Source: Erinaceus europaeus (lineage: Eukaryota; Chordata; Mammalia; Eulipotyphla; Erinaceidae). Taken from it: a stretch of DNA of 64,000 nucleotides. A program made the translations under genes and the position numbers. Positions 22,160 to 33,475 of this stretch are shown here, in pieces. The notes beneath the pieces were generated by a model. That model made no database searches and was not told the origin of the DNA. It saw nothing but the letters and a program-made list of their open reading frames with translations. The stretch covers positions 87,940,161 to 88,004,160 of the forward strand of contig NC_080175.1 of NCBI RefSeq assembly GCF_950295315.1. Reading direction: 5' to 3'. How positions within the stretch are numbered: position 1 is the first letter of the stretch; each line of letters opens with the position of its first letter.

Positions 22160-23655
22160 AGTAAAATCAAAATATATGAAAGACTTGGATGTTAAGCCAG
22201 AACCCATCAAATATTTAGAAGAACTCTTTCCTATCTAAGTTTTACAGGTATCTTTGATGACTCAAACCAATTTGAAAGGAAATCAAAAGCAAAAATAAAC
22301 CAACAAGACATCAAACTGAGAATGTTCTGCGAAGCAAAATAAATCATAACCTAAATAGAGAGACTCCTTACAGAATTGGAGGTCTTTTTATTCCAACCAT
22401 CAGACAAAAGGTTTATATTGAAAATATACAAAGATCGCACTAAACTCAGCAACAAAAAACCAAACAGCTCCATTCAAAAATGAGAGGATACGGACAGGAT
22501 ATTCACCAAAGAGATGCAAAGTACCACAAACATATGCAGAAATACTCGAAGTCATTGATTATCAAAGAAATACAAATAAAGACAACAATGAGATAGTACT
22601 TCACTCCTGTGAGAATGTTATAGACCTGAAAGGACAGTAACAACAAACGTTGGAAAGGCTGCAGAGATAACAGAACCCTTACGCACAGTGGTAGGGATAT
22701 AAACTGGGCCAGTATCTGTGGAGAGCAGTCTGGAGAACTCTCAGAAAGCTAGAAATGGACTGACCCTATGACCCTGCAATTCCTTCCCTTAGAATATATT
22801 CTAAGGAATCAAAATGTCCATCCAAATGATCTGAGCATAACCATGTTCATAGTAGCACATTGTAATAGCCTAAACCTGGAAGCAACCTATATGTCCAACA
22901 ACAGATGAGTGTCCAAGAAAGTTGTGATATGGGAGTCTGGCGGTAGCTCAGTGGGTTAAGTGCAGATGGCGCAAAGCACAAGGACCAGACCAGCTTAAGA
23001 ACCCCGGTTCAAACCCTCGCACCCTACCTGCAGGGGAGTGGGAGTCAGTAGCTTCACAAGTGGTGATGCAGGCCTGCAGATGTCTTTATCTCCCCTCTCT
23101 GTCTTCCCCTCCTCTCTCCATTTCACTCTGTCCTATCTAACGATGCCATCAATAACAACAAGTAATAACTACAGCAATAAAACAAGGGCAACAAAAGGGA
23201 ATAAATAAATATTTTTAAAAGTTTTAAAAAAGAAAGTTGTGATATAAGTAGAATGGAATAGTACTCAGGTATTAAGAATGAGGAAGTCACTTCCTTCACC
23301 TTATCTTGCACAGAGCTTGAAGGAATCATGTTAAGTGGGATAAACCAGAAAGAGAAGGATGAATATGGGATGATTTTACTGTGGAAAGAACTCAAGAAAC
23401 AGAAAAGAAAGGTTAAACATAAGGTAAAAGTTGGACTGGTTTGATGTATTGCACCAAAGGAAAGGAGTGCGAGGAAGAAGGGCAGGAATATGGGGGGGGG
23501 GGAACTAGAGGGGATTTTCAGGCCTTCATAGTGCATGATGGACCTGATCAGAGAGTAAGAATATTTTGTGGATACCTATTTTGGCAAGATGAGAAGTTGT
23601 ACCCATGTACTTTTAATTGTACTGTAAACTATTACTCTCACAAAAATAAATAAAC
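22160..23655 (+). mobile_element. L1 ORF2 3' part and 3' UTR, 5'-truncated
   Basis: It starts in the ORF2 thumb/C-terminal region ('gacttggatgttaagccaga', the same text as 17757) and runs through the ORF2 end and 3' UTR. A type A SINE at 22931-23229 interrupts it. Many stops and shifts. A run of G at 23493-23502 lies in the 3' UTR. Confidence 0.88.
22931..23229 (+). mobile_element. SINE type A with perfect 16-bp TSD, inside L1
   Basis: The duplication aagaaagttgtgatat lies at 22915-22930 and 23230-23245. The head, body, CT block and A-rich tail are complete. The body has a small partial duplication ('gggagtgggagtcagtagc'). Confidence 0.93.
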
Positions 23656-24058
23656 CACAATGGAATAATATTAAGCTGTTAAAAATGAAGTATAAGTGTC
23701 TATGAAAATTGTGATATATATACATATAGTGGAATAATACTCAGCTAAATGGTGCTCAGGAAAAAGCTTGAAGGAATTATGTTAAGTGAAATAAGCCAAA
23801 AAGAGAAGAAGAATTACTAGATGATCTCAATTATAAATAGAAACAAGAGCAAAAAGGAAAAAACACAAGTTTAAACTTGAACTGGGTTTGATGGAACTTT
23901 TGTGGGGGGAATGATGAGGTCCTGGTGTATGAAGGTGGATAAAGGCCCAAGCTTCAGGTGAGAATGTCTTGCTGACACCTATCTTAGGGAGATGAGAAAT
24001 CAGACCCCTATGTCCATAACTGTACTATAATAAACTATAAACTCCCCAATGAAATGAT
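23656..24058 (+). mobile_element. Second L1 3' end in tandem
   Basis: Begins 'caatggaataatattaagctg' (ORF2 end), repeats a similar start at about 23710 ('gtggaataatactcagc') and ends with the L1 3' UTR and 'aatgaaatgataaa'. It lies directly after another L1 3' end in the same orientation. Confidence 0.8.
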
Positions 24059-24167
24059 AAAAATTACCATAACAAAGACATTTTGGCAATAAGATAGTTG
24101 TTGGGAAAAAAATCTTTTTCTAGGATATATTATCACTTCCCAATAAATTTCCTTTTAATCATTTTCT

Positions 24168-24453
24168 CTTTTAAAAAAATATTTACTTATTTATTCCCTT
24201 TTGTTGCCCTTGTTGCTTTATTGTTGTAGTTATTGATGTCGTTCCTGTTGAATAGGACAGGAAGAAATGGAGAGAAGAGGTGAAGACAGAGAGGGAGAGA
24301 GAAAGATAGACACCTGCAGACTTGCGTCACCTCTTGTGAAGAGACCCAACCCCGGCAGGTGGGGAGCCAGCGGATCCAACCTGGATTCTTACACTGGTCC
24401 TTGTGCTTTGCGCCACATGTGCTTAACCTGCTGTGCTACTGCCAAACTCCCAG
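24168..24453 (-). mobile_element. SINE type A with short TSD
   Basis: Full-length minus-strand copy. The duplication tcattttct is found at 24159-24167 and 24454-24462. Confidence 0.87.
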
Positions 24454-24516
24454 TCATTTTCTAATAAATATTTCTCTTAGTACACTGGAAAATGTATGAG
24501 CATATATATTTTGCAA

Positions 24517-24742
24517 AAAAGATTTTTAATGTTTTTCTGATTATTAACTTATTTCATAGGACAGAGAAAAGTTGTGAGGGGAAGGGGAGGAAGAGAGGAA
24601 GGGAGAGAGAAAGGACACTTGCTTCACTGTTCCATTGCTCATGAAGCTTACCCCTTACTGGTGGGGGGCAGGAGCTTGAACCCTGGTTCTTGAGCATGGT
24701 AACTAGTGTGTTCAACCAGGTGTGTCACTACCTAACCCAAAT
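24517..24742 (-). mobile_element. SINE type B, diverged
   Basis: Tail complement 'ttattaacttatttcatagg', body with 'gctcatgaagcttaccc', head complement 'caaccaggtgtgtcac'. Confidence 0.82.
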
Positions 24743-24876
24743 AAAGTGAAATCTTTTATAATTTTGCTTAGTTTTACTTAAGAAATATTTTATAGCAGTC
24801 AGGAAGGAGGCTGATTGTGTATAATAAATACTTTTCATGTATGCAATCCCAGCTTTTACTCCCAGCATTTTGAATA

Positions 24877-24883
<7 letters not shown>

Positions 24884-24915
<32 letters not shown>

Positions 24916-25015
24916 TCCCTCTCCCTCCCTCTATCTCCCTTTCTCCCCCTCTCCCTCCTCTTTACCTCCCTCTCTTCCTCTCCCCTCTTCCCCTCTCTTT
25001 CTCTCTCTCATAATA
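24884..25015. repeat. (CT)n and CCCTCT-like pyrimidine tract
   Basis: A (CT)n run at about 24885-24912 is followed by irregular CCCTCTCC text. Confidence 0.93.
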
Positions 25016-25025
25016 CAAAAATAAA

Positions 25026-25195
25026 TATTTCAAGGATTTTCTTTATTTTTAATGATAGAGAAAAAGAAGGAAGAGGAGGAGAGAGAAACCACAGCACTGT
25101 ATTTTCCCTTAATGCAGTTAGTGCTGGGCTCAAACTTGGGTTGTGCAGATAGCAGAGCAGAGCACTAATCAAGTGAGCTCTTCTGCCGGCCTTAA
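25026..25195 (-). mobile_element. SINE type E
   Basis: The minus strand reads 'gagctcacttgattagtgc', a B-box-like 'gtttgagcccagc', then 'gtgctgtggtttctctc'. Relatives are at 50.5 and 59.2 kb. Confidence 0.72.
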
Positions 25196-27285
25196 TTAAA
25201 TCCTTTAAAGATCACTTTACAGAACTAAAAATACAGGGAAGCATTTGTTTAGCATTTAATCTGTCAACACTTGACTGTTATTTTTTCCACTTTTGTTTTA
25301 CTATCATTAGCTAGTAATTCTTGGCCTGTAAGTGTAACCTCTTCCCTAAGAGAATTTACAATATATTTGCCAAGAGAATTCACAATATCTTTAGCTGCAT
25401 TGTCAAATGAGATAATGAGATAAATTGGGAAAATAATTACTTTCAAAGCACACACAACACAGTCTTTGTCTTTACACTTCAGCGAACCCCACTAACTAGT
25501 GGACAAACTGTTCATTAAGGTCATCCTCCTGATTGATACTGACTCTGAGGGAAGGTGCAAGATTCTCATCGCGGTTAATATAGCCGAAATTAACAGACTG
25601 ACTCTGCCATGCCCCATTCATTTTCCATGAAGAGATTCACTTAAAAGGTCCAGAGCTTATGGTTCTTCATTTTTCAGGGATGAAAATTGCATCATCTATG
25701 TTTGATGCAATTTAGACTCACTTTAACTCACTGAGAATAATTAGTTCACTTTCTTCTTCCGAATAACTGTAAGTCTATAACCATTTAAATCAATTCAATA
25801 AAAATCATCCCAAAATACTTATGAAAATTATTTATACATTGTAAGTAGTGGAAGGGAAGGGAAGCTTCCCATATGCATTCACAGATCTAACAGGCTCTAT
25901 GTCAGCACTTTTTGCTTTTTTGGAGAATTTCCATTCTTCATTCATATTTTCATATCTCTGAACATAAAGCATATTTAGGAAGGCAACTGAGTGTTTAAAA
26001 CATCCATATTCAAATCAAGAATTGATGCATTTTTAACTGGCTCATGCTACATGTTAATTCAATCAGAAAGCTCTATTTGAAGGCCAGGGACTCTGCCATT
26101 GAGGCCACAGTGCCAGAAGGGAAATCAACCCTATTTCCAGTGTGAAGGGCACGAGGACAGTTTTTAAGTCCTTCTCTTCTGACACAGGGAAACAGCACCT
26201 CCATTTCTGCTTTCAAGTGAGATGGAACTACATGATTTTTCTCTGGCTGGGAAACCATTGGTAGAAATAACGAATTCTTCCAGTCAGTAGCTTTAGAAAG
26301 TCTCCTGCTTCACCTCTTCCACACTCCCTGCTCCAAGATTGCAGAAGCAGAGAAGCAAACACTGAACTTGAATCCCTGGATCCCCGAATAGCTAAAACGA
26401 ACAGAATCTTCTAATGTGTGCCGGGGAATCGAGCCTGAGCAACAAATAAGCATCCATTGACATAAAGCACTGAGATATTAGACTTTACAATAGCTTTGGG
26501 GTTGCGCACCTATAACCATACGTAGACCACGAGTGATTTTACCTACTGGAGGAAGCACTGGAGAGGAATTAATGACACTGTGATGTGAGAATGTGTTAAC
26601 TGTCTAAAATTCAGGTCTATGAGGCCATGGAAGATTCCGCTAATTTGGGTTTTGTCTGATGCAGCTTTATACTATAGTTATCAGCATATCTCTTTCAATT
26701 TGTTTTGCCAAAGGCTAAAATTCCATATTATTAAAGGAAAAAAAGACTTAGAAATTGATGATTTTATTTTATTTTAGAAATCGATTACTGATATAACTTC
26801 CATGTAAATAGTATAGAATGATATATAAAACTATATTTCATTCTATACTGTCTACATGCATATAATCCATATATATGCATATTATTGCATTAATTATGTG
26901 ATTTGTAATAAGGATTACTCAATAACCAAGTAAGAGGTTTTGGTTAAAACAATAGTAATTGCCAGAAAGTATTTTTTGGTTTCCAAATAGAAATCTGCTG
27001 CTATTAATACTATTCCTCAACTAGCATTGGTAGAGCAAACTTGTCAGTTCTGTTGCTTTGCAGAGAACACACACTTATTTCTTCTAAATTGTACTTCATG
27101 TGAAAAAATGCATTGCATTTGTCTTAATGGTAAGAGTTACCAATAAAACAACAGTCACAGTTTTAGCAGATGTTCAGAAATGATGTGAGTCACAAACCAA
27201 GGCAGACTGTTCATAAGGTAGGAAGGACAGGAAGAACTTCTGACTATCTTGAGTATTGGAAGTGTGTTTTAGGTTTGTGCTTTGT
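25196..27285. other. Longest unique stretch; no exon recognised
   Basis: This 2.1-kb interval has no SINE or L1 text I can recognise. Minus-strand frames at 25264-25455 and 26073-26258 (63 and 61 codons) have no domain or signal I can name. A 58-nt hairpin lies at 26801-26858. It is the best place in the window to look for conserved non-coding sequence. Confidence 0.5.
26801..26858. other. 58-nt imperfect palindrome (pre-miRNA-like or MITE-like hairpin)
   Basis: Arms: 6 bp (26801-26806 with 26853-26858), a 3x3 internal loop, a perfect 12-bp stem (agtatagaatga at 26810-26821 with tcattctatact at 26838-26849) and 5 further pairs (26823-26827 with 26832-26836) around a 4-nt loop. The size fits a small hairpin precursor, but the AT richness also fits a decayed palindromic DNA transposon. 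Confidence 0.55.
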
Positions 27286-27289
27286 TTTT

Positions 27290-27384
27290 GATCAGAACAC
27301 TACTTAGCTCTCAATATCGGTGGTGTCAGGGATGCAACATGGGTCTCATGCACAATCCTGTGCATTAGAATCACTGTGCTACCT
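27290..27384 (-). mobile_element. Old tRNA-derived SINE, split by Vingi
   Basis: On the minus strand, 'gtagcacagtgattctaatgc' and 'catgagacccatgttgcatcc' form the A-box and B-box region of a tRNA-like SINE. Its other side continues at 28156 ('ctgtttgggaatctcaggtag' on the minus strand). The Vingi insertion sits near its 5' end. Confidence 0.6.
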
Positions 27385-28145
27385 TCTTCTTCTAGCGTTT
27401 GCCCTTCTTCCGTAGCCAGTCAACAGCGTCAGGTTGAGCCTGATGTAAAGTTTCGAGACCTCCTTTGAATCTGGAGAGGTGGCAGTCGTTGACTATGTGG
27501 GTCAGAGTCTGTCTGGAGCCGCAGGGGCAGTTCGGGTCGTCTCTGGCTCCCCAGCGATGGAACATAGCGGCCCACCGGCCATGGCCTGTTCGATAGCGAT
27601 TGAGGAGGGTCCGATCATAACGTGCTAGGTCAAAGCCGGGTTGACGCTTGCAGGGGTCTGTGATGAGGTGTTTGTTCTTTACCTCAGCTGACTGCCAACT
27701 CTGTTTCCAAGAGTCTGGAACAGAGAAGTTCAGTGTAGGCGTAGGGGACCAGATTGGGTGACGAGACGTCAAGCGTTGGACAGGGTGGGCAAAGATCTCC
27801 GCGTATATTGGCAGGTCCGGTCGAGCGTAGACGTGGGAAATGAACTTAGATGATGCCGCATCCCGACGAATATCTGGCGGGGCGATGTTGCTGAGAACTG
27901 GCAGCCATGGAACCGGGGTGGAACGGATGGGTCCAGAAATTATCCTCATGGAGGAATATAATTTGGAATCGACCAAGTGGACATGGGGGCTACGGAACCA
28001 TCCTGGGGCACAGTATTCTGCAGTGGAATAGCATAATGCCAGAGAGGATGATCGTAGTGTGGAAGTGCTTGCGCCCCATGAGGAGCTGGCCAGTCTTGCA
28101 ATGATGTGATTCCTCGCGCCCACCTTTGCTGCAGTTTTTATGAGA
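27385..28145 (-). mobile_element. Vingi non-LTR retrotransposon, 5'-truncated, with 10-bp TSD
   Basis: This 761-bp insertion lies on the minus strand. The duplication tgtgctacct is at 27375-27384 and 28146-28155. The 3' end has the stop codon followed at once by a GAA-rich terminus with no poly(A), shared with 20585-20607 and 47504-47702. The encoded protein is the C-terminal part of a non-LTR reverse transcriptase polyprotein of the Ingi/Vingi type, without an RNase H domain. Base composition (about 52% GC) differs from the AT-rich surroundings, in line with an element reported as probably acquired horizontally by hedgehogs. Confidence 0.87.
27392..28145 (-). CDS. Vingi polyprotein, C-terminal fragment, open
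   Basis: An uninterrupted frame of about 250 codons encodes the region downstream of the reverse transcriptase core. Visible motifs: STAEYCAPGWFRS, the leucine/proline-rich PVPWLPVLSNIAPPDIRR, then RTGHGRWAAMFHRWGARDD, and the cysteine/histidine cluster CPCG..Q.LTHIVNDC near the C terminus, ending DAVDWLRKKGKR. These are typical of Ingi/Vingi and related elements. The open frame extends to an ATG at 28210, but the first 22 codons are flanking SINE/L1 DNA, so that start is accidental. It lacks the endonuclease and catalytic domains and cannot act alone. Confidence 0.85.
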
Positions 28146-28189
28146 TGTGCTACCTGAGATTCCCAAACAGACACTATGGGCCTAGACCT

Positions 28190-29212
28190 CAAATAAATCC
28201 CTCTCTCCATTGTTATGGGTCATCTCTATCAGGAACAACAAAATAGACCCCTTTGTGGGCCCCATAGGACCTTGCCCTCAATGTGGATCAACAACAGTAG
28301 AGAATGTTCCATCCTCCGAAGGGAGGCTGGACAACATACTCTATGTTCCACCTGAGTAAAATGGGTCCTGAAATCGGGGCAGCTTGGAACATTCCTACTC
28401 ATGACCACAGAATGTGAGCTCAGATCTACAGGAATGCAGAGGCCACATAGGCTCCTAAGCTGAATATGGATCTCGGATCAGATCACATCGATGGGGTTTA
28501 GTCATTTACACCCTTTTCCTATATTTGGGACCTGCTCTCTTCCCTGATCCAGCTTTCTGGTACTTTTTTCAGTCATGACATCATGTCCCCATACAATAAG
28601 TTAGATCCAACTGCATATCAGATATCAGGCTCAGGGAAAAAAATGTATATAGTCATGGGCTCTTTGGAATATAACTAAAATAGGACTACTAACTATCTAC
28701 AAAACAGAGACTCCCCCCCGAAACTCTTCATATGAACTTTTCAAGTCACTAGGTTCATGATTAGTCAACGTGTTTTTTTTTTGTTTGTTTGTTTTTTTTT
28801 TTGGCTCTAAATGTTAACTCCTTTTTTCAGCCACCAGGTTCTAGATGCTAACATGATGCCAACCAGACTTCCCTGGGCAGACGACCCCACCAACATGTCC
28901 TGGAGCTCTGCTTCCCCAGAACTCCGCCCCACTAGGGAAAGAGAGAGACAGGCTGGGAGTATGGATCAACCTGGCAGCACCCATGTTCAGCAGGGAAGCA
29001 ATCACAGAAGCCAGACCTTTCACCTTCTGCACCCCATAATGACCCTGGGTCCATACTCCTAGAGGGAGAAAGAATAGGAAATCTATCAGGGGAGGGGATG
29101 GGATAGGGAGTTCTGGGGAGGGGATGGGATATGGGAATTGTGTGGAGCTGTACCCCTCATCCTATGATTTATGTCAGTGTTTCCTTTTATAAATAAAATT
29201 TTTTTTAAAATT
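28190..29212 (+). mobile_element. L1 3' UTR copy, diverged subfamily
   Basis: The right half (about 28800-29205) aligns by eye with the end of the copies at 10.6-11.25 and 12.35-12.98 kb, and ends 'tttccttttataaataaaa'. The left half is a 3' UTR relative ('aggaccttgccctcaatgtgg'). A T-rich tract at 28771-28802 interrupts it. The left border is uncertain. Confidence 0.75.
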
Positions 29213-30102
29213 CAGGATTTTGTAGATGATAAAGTCTGATAGATGAAAATGACAGATGGAATACTGTGTAATTCATATATCTTGTTTCTGCTGACATGTA
29301 CCTTCACGGTCAGGCACCATGGGTGAAGGGCATGGAACATATACATCGCAGATTTTGTGTAAGTTGGATTTAGCCAGAACAGAACCAGAAGGCTCTCAAA
29401 AGAAAAGTCAAAGACAAGTCCTTGTTCCACACCCCTAAGGAATGAGAACAACTAAATTGGATAACCAAAGTCTATAATTAGCTAATTAATAGTAAGCCTG
29501 TGAATCCTGCCAGGTTAAAGACAAGCTGTGATATTCTGCCAACGAGTTGAGAAGCAGCAGTGATTTTTAAAAGGGCATATGATCCAGTGAAACTAGTTCT
29601 TTGTCCAAATTGTCTAAATGACTTTCCAGTCACTGAATGTGTGAGTTTTAGCAAGTTACTTAACCTCTTTAAGCCACCCACACCTCAAGATAATAATGCT
29701 CCCTCAGAATCAATGAAGAAGCAAGTGAGATAGCACTTGCAAAGCACTTGGAACATTTCTAGATTTGTTTCCAGATATAAAAGGGCTTATAAGGACAGTC
29801 TATAGAGGCACTTGCCAATGCAGCTGTGCTTTAAATACTCTTTCCAGTAGATAACATTGAGTTATACCTATTTTGATGAAGTTAATGCAAGTTACTTTTC
29901 CTGTGACTTCTATTTTTCTCTCATTTTTTTTTTCTCAAATCCTCTTGATTTAAGTAAATTCATGTTAAGGAAACAAAGTCTGCCTTATCCTAAGGACATT
30001 CTTAATAGAAAAAAAAAGTTATAATTTGCTAGTACATATTTCAGTTTGTACTAATTTGGTTTAAATGACTGCACATTTCTTAGTTTTAATAAGTCAAAGA
30101 CT
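29213..30102. other. Unique DNA
   Basis: No exon or repeat could be recognised. Small frames at 29212-29451 and 29478-29681 (minus) show no known domain. Confidence 0.4.
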
Positions 30103-30108
30103 AGTGAA

Positions 30109-30432
30109 TGTTGTATGCTTTACATTGGGTTCTAGTTCTCCCCCGCCAAGAGAATTAGATCAGTCCAGTTAGTTTCGCGGGCCTGCTTGGCCCCGCCCCG
30201 AAGGAACCCCGAGAGAGGGTTCCTGAGTTCGAAAGTTCGAGAGTAAGAGAGAGTGCTTGTGCCACCGCAAAGAGACAGCAGAGTTCTGTTTGGTGATTAG
30301 TTTGTCTTAGTTTATGAATCGTTGTTCCTGAATAAAGAAATACAGCTTCCCTGCCCAGCCGTTGTCTCTGCGTCTCTGTTACCCGCCCGTGAAGCTAGCC
30401 CAGCCAGCTGGAGCTGCCGAATTTTAACAACA
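30109..30432 (+). mobile_element. Solo LTR, class II-like ERV, perfect 6-bp TSD and terminal inverted repeat
   Basis: A 324-bp block begins TGTTGT and ends ACAACA, a perfect 6-bp inverted repeat. The duplication agtgaa lies at 30103-30108 and 30433-30438. A GC-rich U3-like region (30150-30215) with CGCG and CCCCGCCCC (Sp1-like) precedes AATAAA at 30331-30336, then a pyrimidine-rich U5-like end. Much of it is GC-rich compared with its AT-rich surroundings. There is no internal viral sequence, so the provirus was reduced to one LTR by recombination. Confidence 0.88.
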
Positions 30433-30438
30433 AGTGAA

Positions 30439-31010
30439 TCTCACATGGTTACATGGTGACCTTTTAAAAACACAGAACTGCACAAGACTCCCACCACCAG
30501 CTAAAGTTCTCTTTATAGTTAGTTATGCACTGGATCCTATCACTAACTCAGTTCTCTCCTGCACCTGAGGCCAGAGACTTCTTGACTTTGCAGCTACAGA
30601 CCACACCCAGCCCACGTTTCACCCTGTGCTTGCTCTTTCCTTCCATATTTTTTTTTCTTTTTGAAATATTTTTTATGAGGGGGGGGCAGTAATGGTGTAC
30701 AGTGCATTCACTGACACATGGGGACACTTTTTCATCTCTCTATGGAAGTTCTCTACAGAATACTCATACCCACCGTCTTTTAAATAATTATGCATCCAGA
30801 CCACAAGGTTCTCTTCAGCCCTCCCCTCCCCCTTCTTCCCCAGAGTCCTTTTCTTTGATGCAATACTATGGCCAGGCCTCATTCCATTTTGACTACTCCC
30901 TCCTCCTCACTCTTTATTAAGTTCAGCCTACAGGTGAGATCATTCGGCACCTGTCCTTTTTTTGGCTAATCGCATATAACAGGATGTCTTCTGATTCCAT
31001 CCAAGATGCC
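30439..31010 (-). mobile_element. L1 3' end fragment(s), antisense
   Basis: About 30655-31000 reads on the minus strand as L1 3' UTR and ORF2 end. The short stretch 'agtggaatactactcagc' (31021-31038) is L1 ORF2 text in plus orientation, so the copy may carry a 5' inversion. The part 30439-30650 resembles L1 3' UTR only weakly. Confidence 0.6.
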
Positions 31011-31379
31011 ACAAAGAAGATAGTGGAATACTACTCAGCACTTTCCTTATTCCTTACATTCTACTTATCACAGGGAGATAAGAAATTGCATCTTCTTGAT
31101 AATAAGTGGCCTGTAAATCATCGCCCTAGCCATAAAAAAATAAAAACCAAAAAGCATAAAACTAATTTAATTGATACTAAGTCCATATTTTCCTTCAGAT
31201 AAATTTCTGGTTTAATTAATTGCTTATTCACTTACTCATTTACTTAATAATCACACTGGCTTGTAGCACCTCAACAAGAGGCAGCTATATATTTGTGACC
31301 AGCTGTTAACAGATCTCCCTATCTGCTGGCCTTGAACTCCTGCCTGAATCCAAAAGCCTCACTCACTACCCTCTCCCAT

Positions 31380-31612
31380 TGCTTTTTAATTTTTCTTTGT
31401 GTTCTCTTTATTTATGTATTGTCTAGAGACAGGCAGGAATCAAGAGGGAAGGGGGTGACAGAGAGGGGAGAAAGGCAGAGAGAAACCTGCAGCACTGTTC
31501 TACCCCTTGCAAAGTTTTCCCCCTGCAGGTGGGGACCGAGGGCTCAAACTGCCATCTCTGTGCACTGTAACATGTGCACTCAACCAGGTACACCACCATC
31601 TTTCGCCGCCAC
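31380..31612 (-). mobile_element. SINE type B
   Basis: Minus-strand body 'ttgcaaagttttccccctgcagg' and head complement 'caaccaggtacaccaccatc'. Confidence 0.84.
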
Positions 31613-32790
31613 CATTGCTTGATCCGTTACCCACACCTTTGACTTGTGTTTACTACCATCACTTCCCAAGAAAGATGCTTCACCCTTCACACAGGGTATT
31701 TTATTCTTGGGAATTCTTACAGAATGAACATAACTAGTTCTCAGTTCTGAGTGAAAACCATCTTTCATTTCTCATGAAACTGCTAAACGTCACAAAACAA
31801 ATGAATACAATTGCTCTTTAGTTAAGATGTGGTATAGCCACATAGCCCAGTCTACACTGTTATTTCTCATGGAATATTCCACAATGTGTCTTTTCTATAC
31901 TCTTCTTCAGGCTTTTTTAGAGCTTTAATGCATGACAATCTATAATTCTTAGAAATAAAAATATGAATGCAATATCTAGAGGTATGACTCAATCAGAGAA
32001 GAAAAACCCACGCAATCAAAGACAAATCAATAAAGTGGTAAAAGACAAGTGCTCTAAGACAGGAAGTTAGCATGTACCAACACCACATACTATACTTTTG
32101 AACAAGTAGCTATTGAACTTGTGAGCTAAAATATGACATTTAGATGAAACTCTTTATAAACTTAAACTATCTTATCTCAAATAGTGCACTTGAAGACAGA
32201 CAATTTGCTACTTCAAGAAAAGTCCAAGACGCTCTTGATTTTGATACACATGAAGGTATGTGCGTGTTTGTGTTTTTAAAATCTACATAAACAGAAATGG
32301 TAGATTTAAGTACTAATTTACAAAGAAATTTTAACTTTATCAAAAGACCTTAAAGGGAAATTTTTCATATGAATAAAAACTAAGCATATATAAGATTTAT
32401 AGCACTAGGGTAAACCCCATGTCCTGTACTTACCCTCATATTTCAGCCAAATAACTGTACATGCACAACTGATGCCAATGTGATTGTGATGCCTTTCCTG
32501 GGAACACTTCAAAATTTTAATTCAAGACACCTGAACCCCTCCCATTCGGCCACACTGACCTTAGGTTCCTAGATGCCAAGGAAAGAAACCAGATCTAACC
32601 TAGCTGTAAACTCATTGAATACTACAGGTCAAACTTTATTTTCCTCTAAGACAAAGCAACTGAAGCCAAAAGAGTATGATATGAATGCAAAATTCCAACA
32701 TGACACCTACTCCAGTAAGTCTAGAACCTGAGATGATGGATGGAATTCATAGGAAGACTATAATCCATTTATTTTGATATGTGGCACTTC
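31613..32790. other. Unique AT-rich DNA
   Basis: No recognisable gene or repeat. Confidence 0.4.
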
Positions 32791-32796
32791 TTTATC

Positions 32797-32853
32797 AATA
32801 GTTTTTACTGATAAAAATAGTTTTTATTGACAAAAATAGTTTTTACAGATAAT
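32797..32853. repeat. Three tandem 19-bp units
   Basis: Units at 32797-32815, 32816-32834 and 32835-32853 all begin 'aatagtttttaYNga' and differ at a few positions. Confidence 0.85.
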
Positions 32854-32897
32854 CCAACTTTTAATGATTTTATTTTGACAGTTTTATTAATCATTTT

Positions 32898-32929
32898 ATC
32901 ATTAATGATTAATCATTATCATTAATGAT
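32898..32929. repeat. Two copies of a perfect 12-bp palindrome
   Basis: atcattaatgat occurs at 32898-32909 and 32918-32929, within wider TTAATGATTAATCATTA-type dyad text. Confidence 0.85.
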
Positions 32930-32954
32930 AATCATTTTATTATAATGATTTTAT

Positions 32955-33205
32955 TTTGATAGGAGTCTGCAAAACTTTCACACTACTAACCTAGGTGCTC
33001 ATCCGCAATCCTGCACCAGAACCCCAGGGCCCTCTTCACTCCCTCCCGCTTCCTCCTTTTCCAGTGTCTTCTGGTGAAATACATAAGTCCACGTTTCACG
33101 ATATGTTCCCTTTCTGTCAGGTTTCTTACATTCCAACTATAAGACATCATTCAGTATTTGTCTTTCTCTTTTTGGCTTGTCTCACTTAACATGATGCAAA
33201 GGAGA
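32955..33205 (-). mobile_element. L1 3' end fragment, antisense
   Basis: On the minus strand it reads as the end of L1 ORF2 ('catcatgttaagtgagacaa') and the start of the 3' UTR. Diverged. Confidence 0.7.
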
Positions 33206-33245
33206 TTATTTCATTATCTTTAACATGTGAACACTCCATTTTTAA

Positions 33246-33475
33246 ATCTTTTTAAATTTGTTTTATTATCTTTATTTACTGGATAGAAATAGCCAGAAAT
33301 CGAAAGGGAAAAGAGAAATAGGGAGGGAGGGAGGGAGGGAGGGAGGGAGACAGAGGGACACTTGTCACACCTGTAACTCACAAGTTTTCCCTCTACAGAT
33401 GGGGGCAGGGAGCTTGAACCCCGGTCCTTGGGCATTGTAACACATGCACTCAATCAGGTGTGTCACCACCCAACC
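33246..33475 (-). mobile_element. SINE type B with expanded (GGGA)n
   Basis: The minus-strand copy holds a (GGGA)n microsatellite at about 33318-33350, grown from its CT-rich block. Head complement 'caatcaggtgtgtcaccacc'. Confidence 0.87.

Noticed and set aside
22160..24058. Tandem duplication of a genomic segment
   Set aside because: The similarity is between two separate L1 3' ends in the same orientation, not duplicated flank.
27840..28104. Plus-strand frames opposite the Vingi frame
   Set aside because: They are antisense shadows of the Vingi coding sequence.
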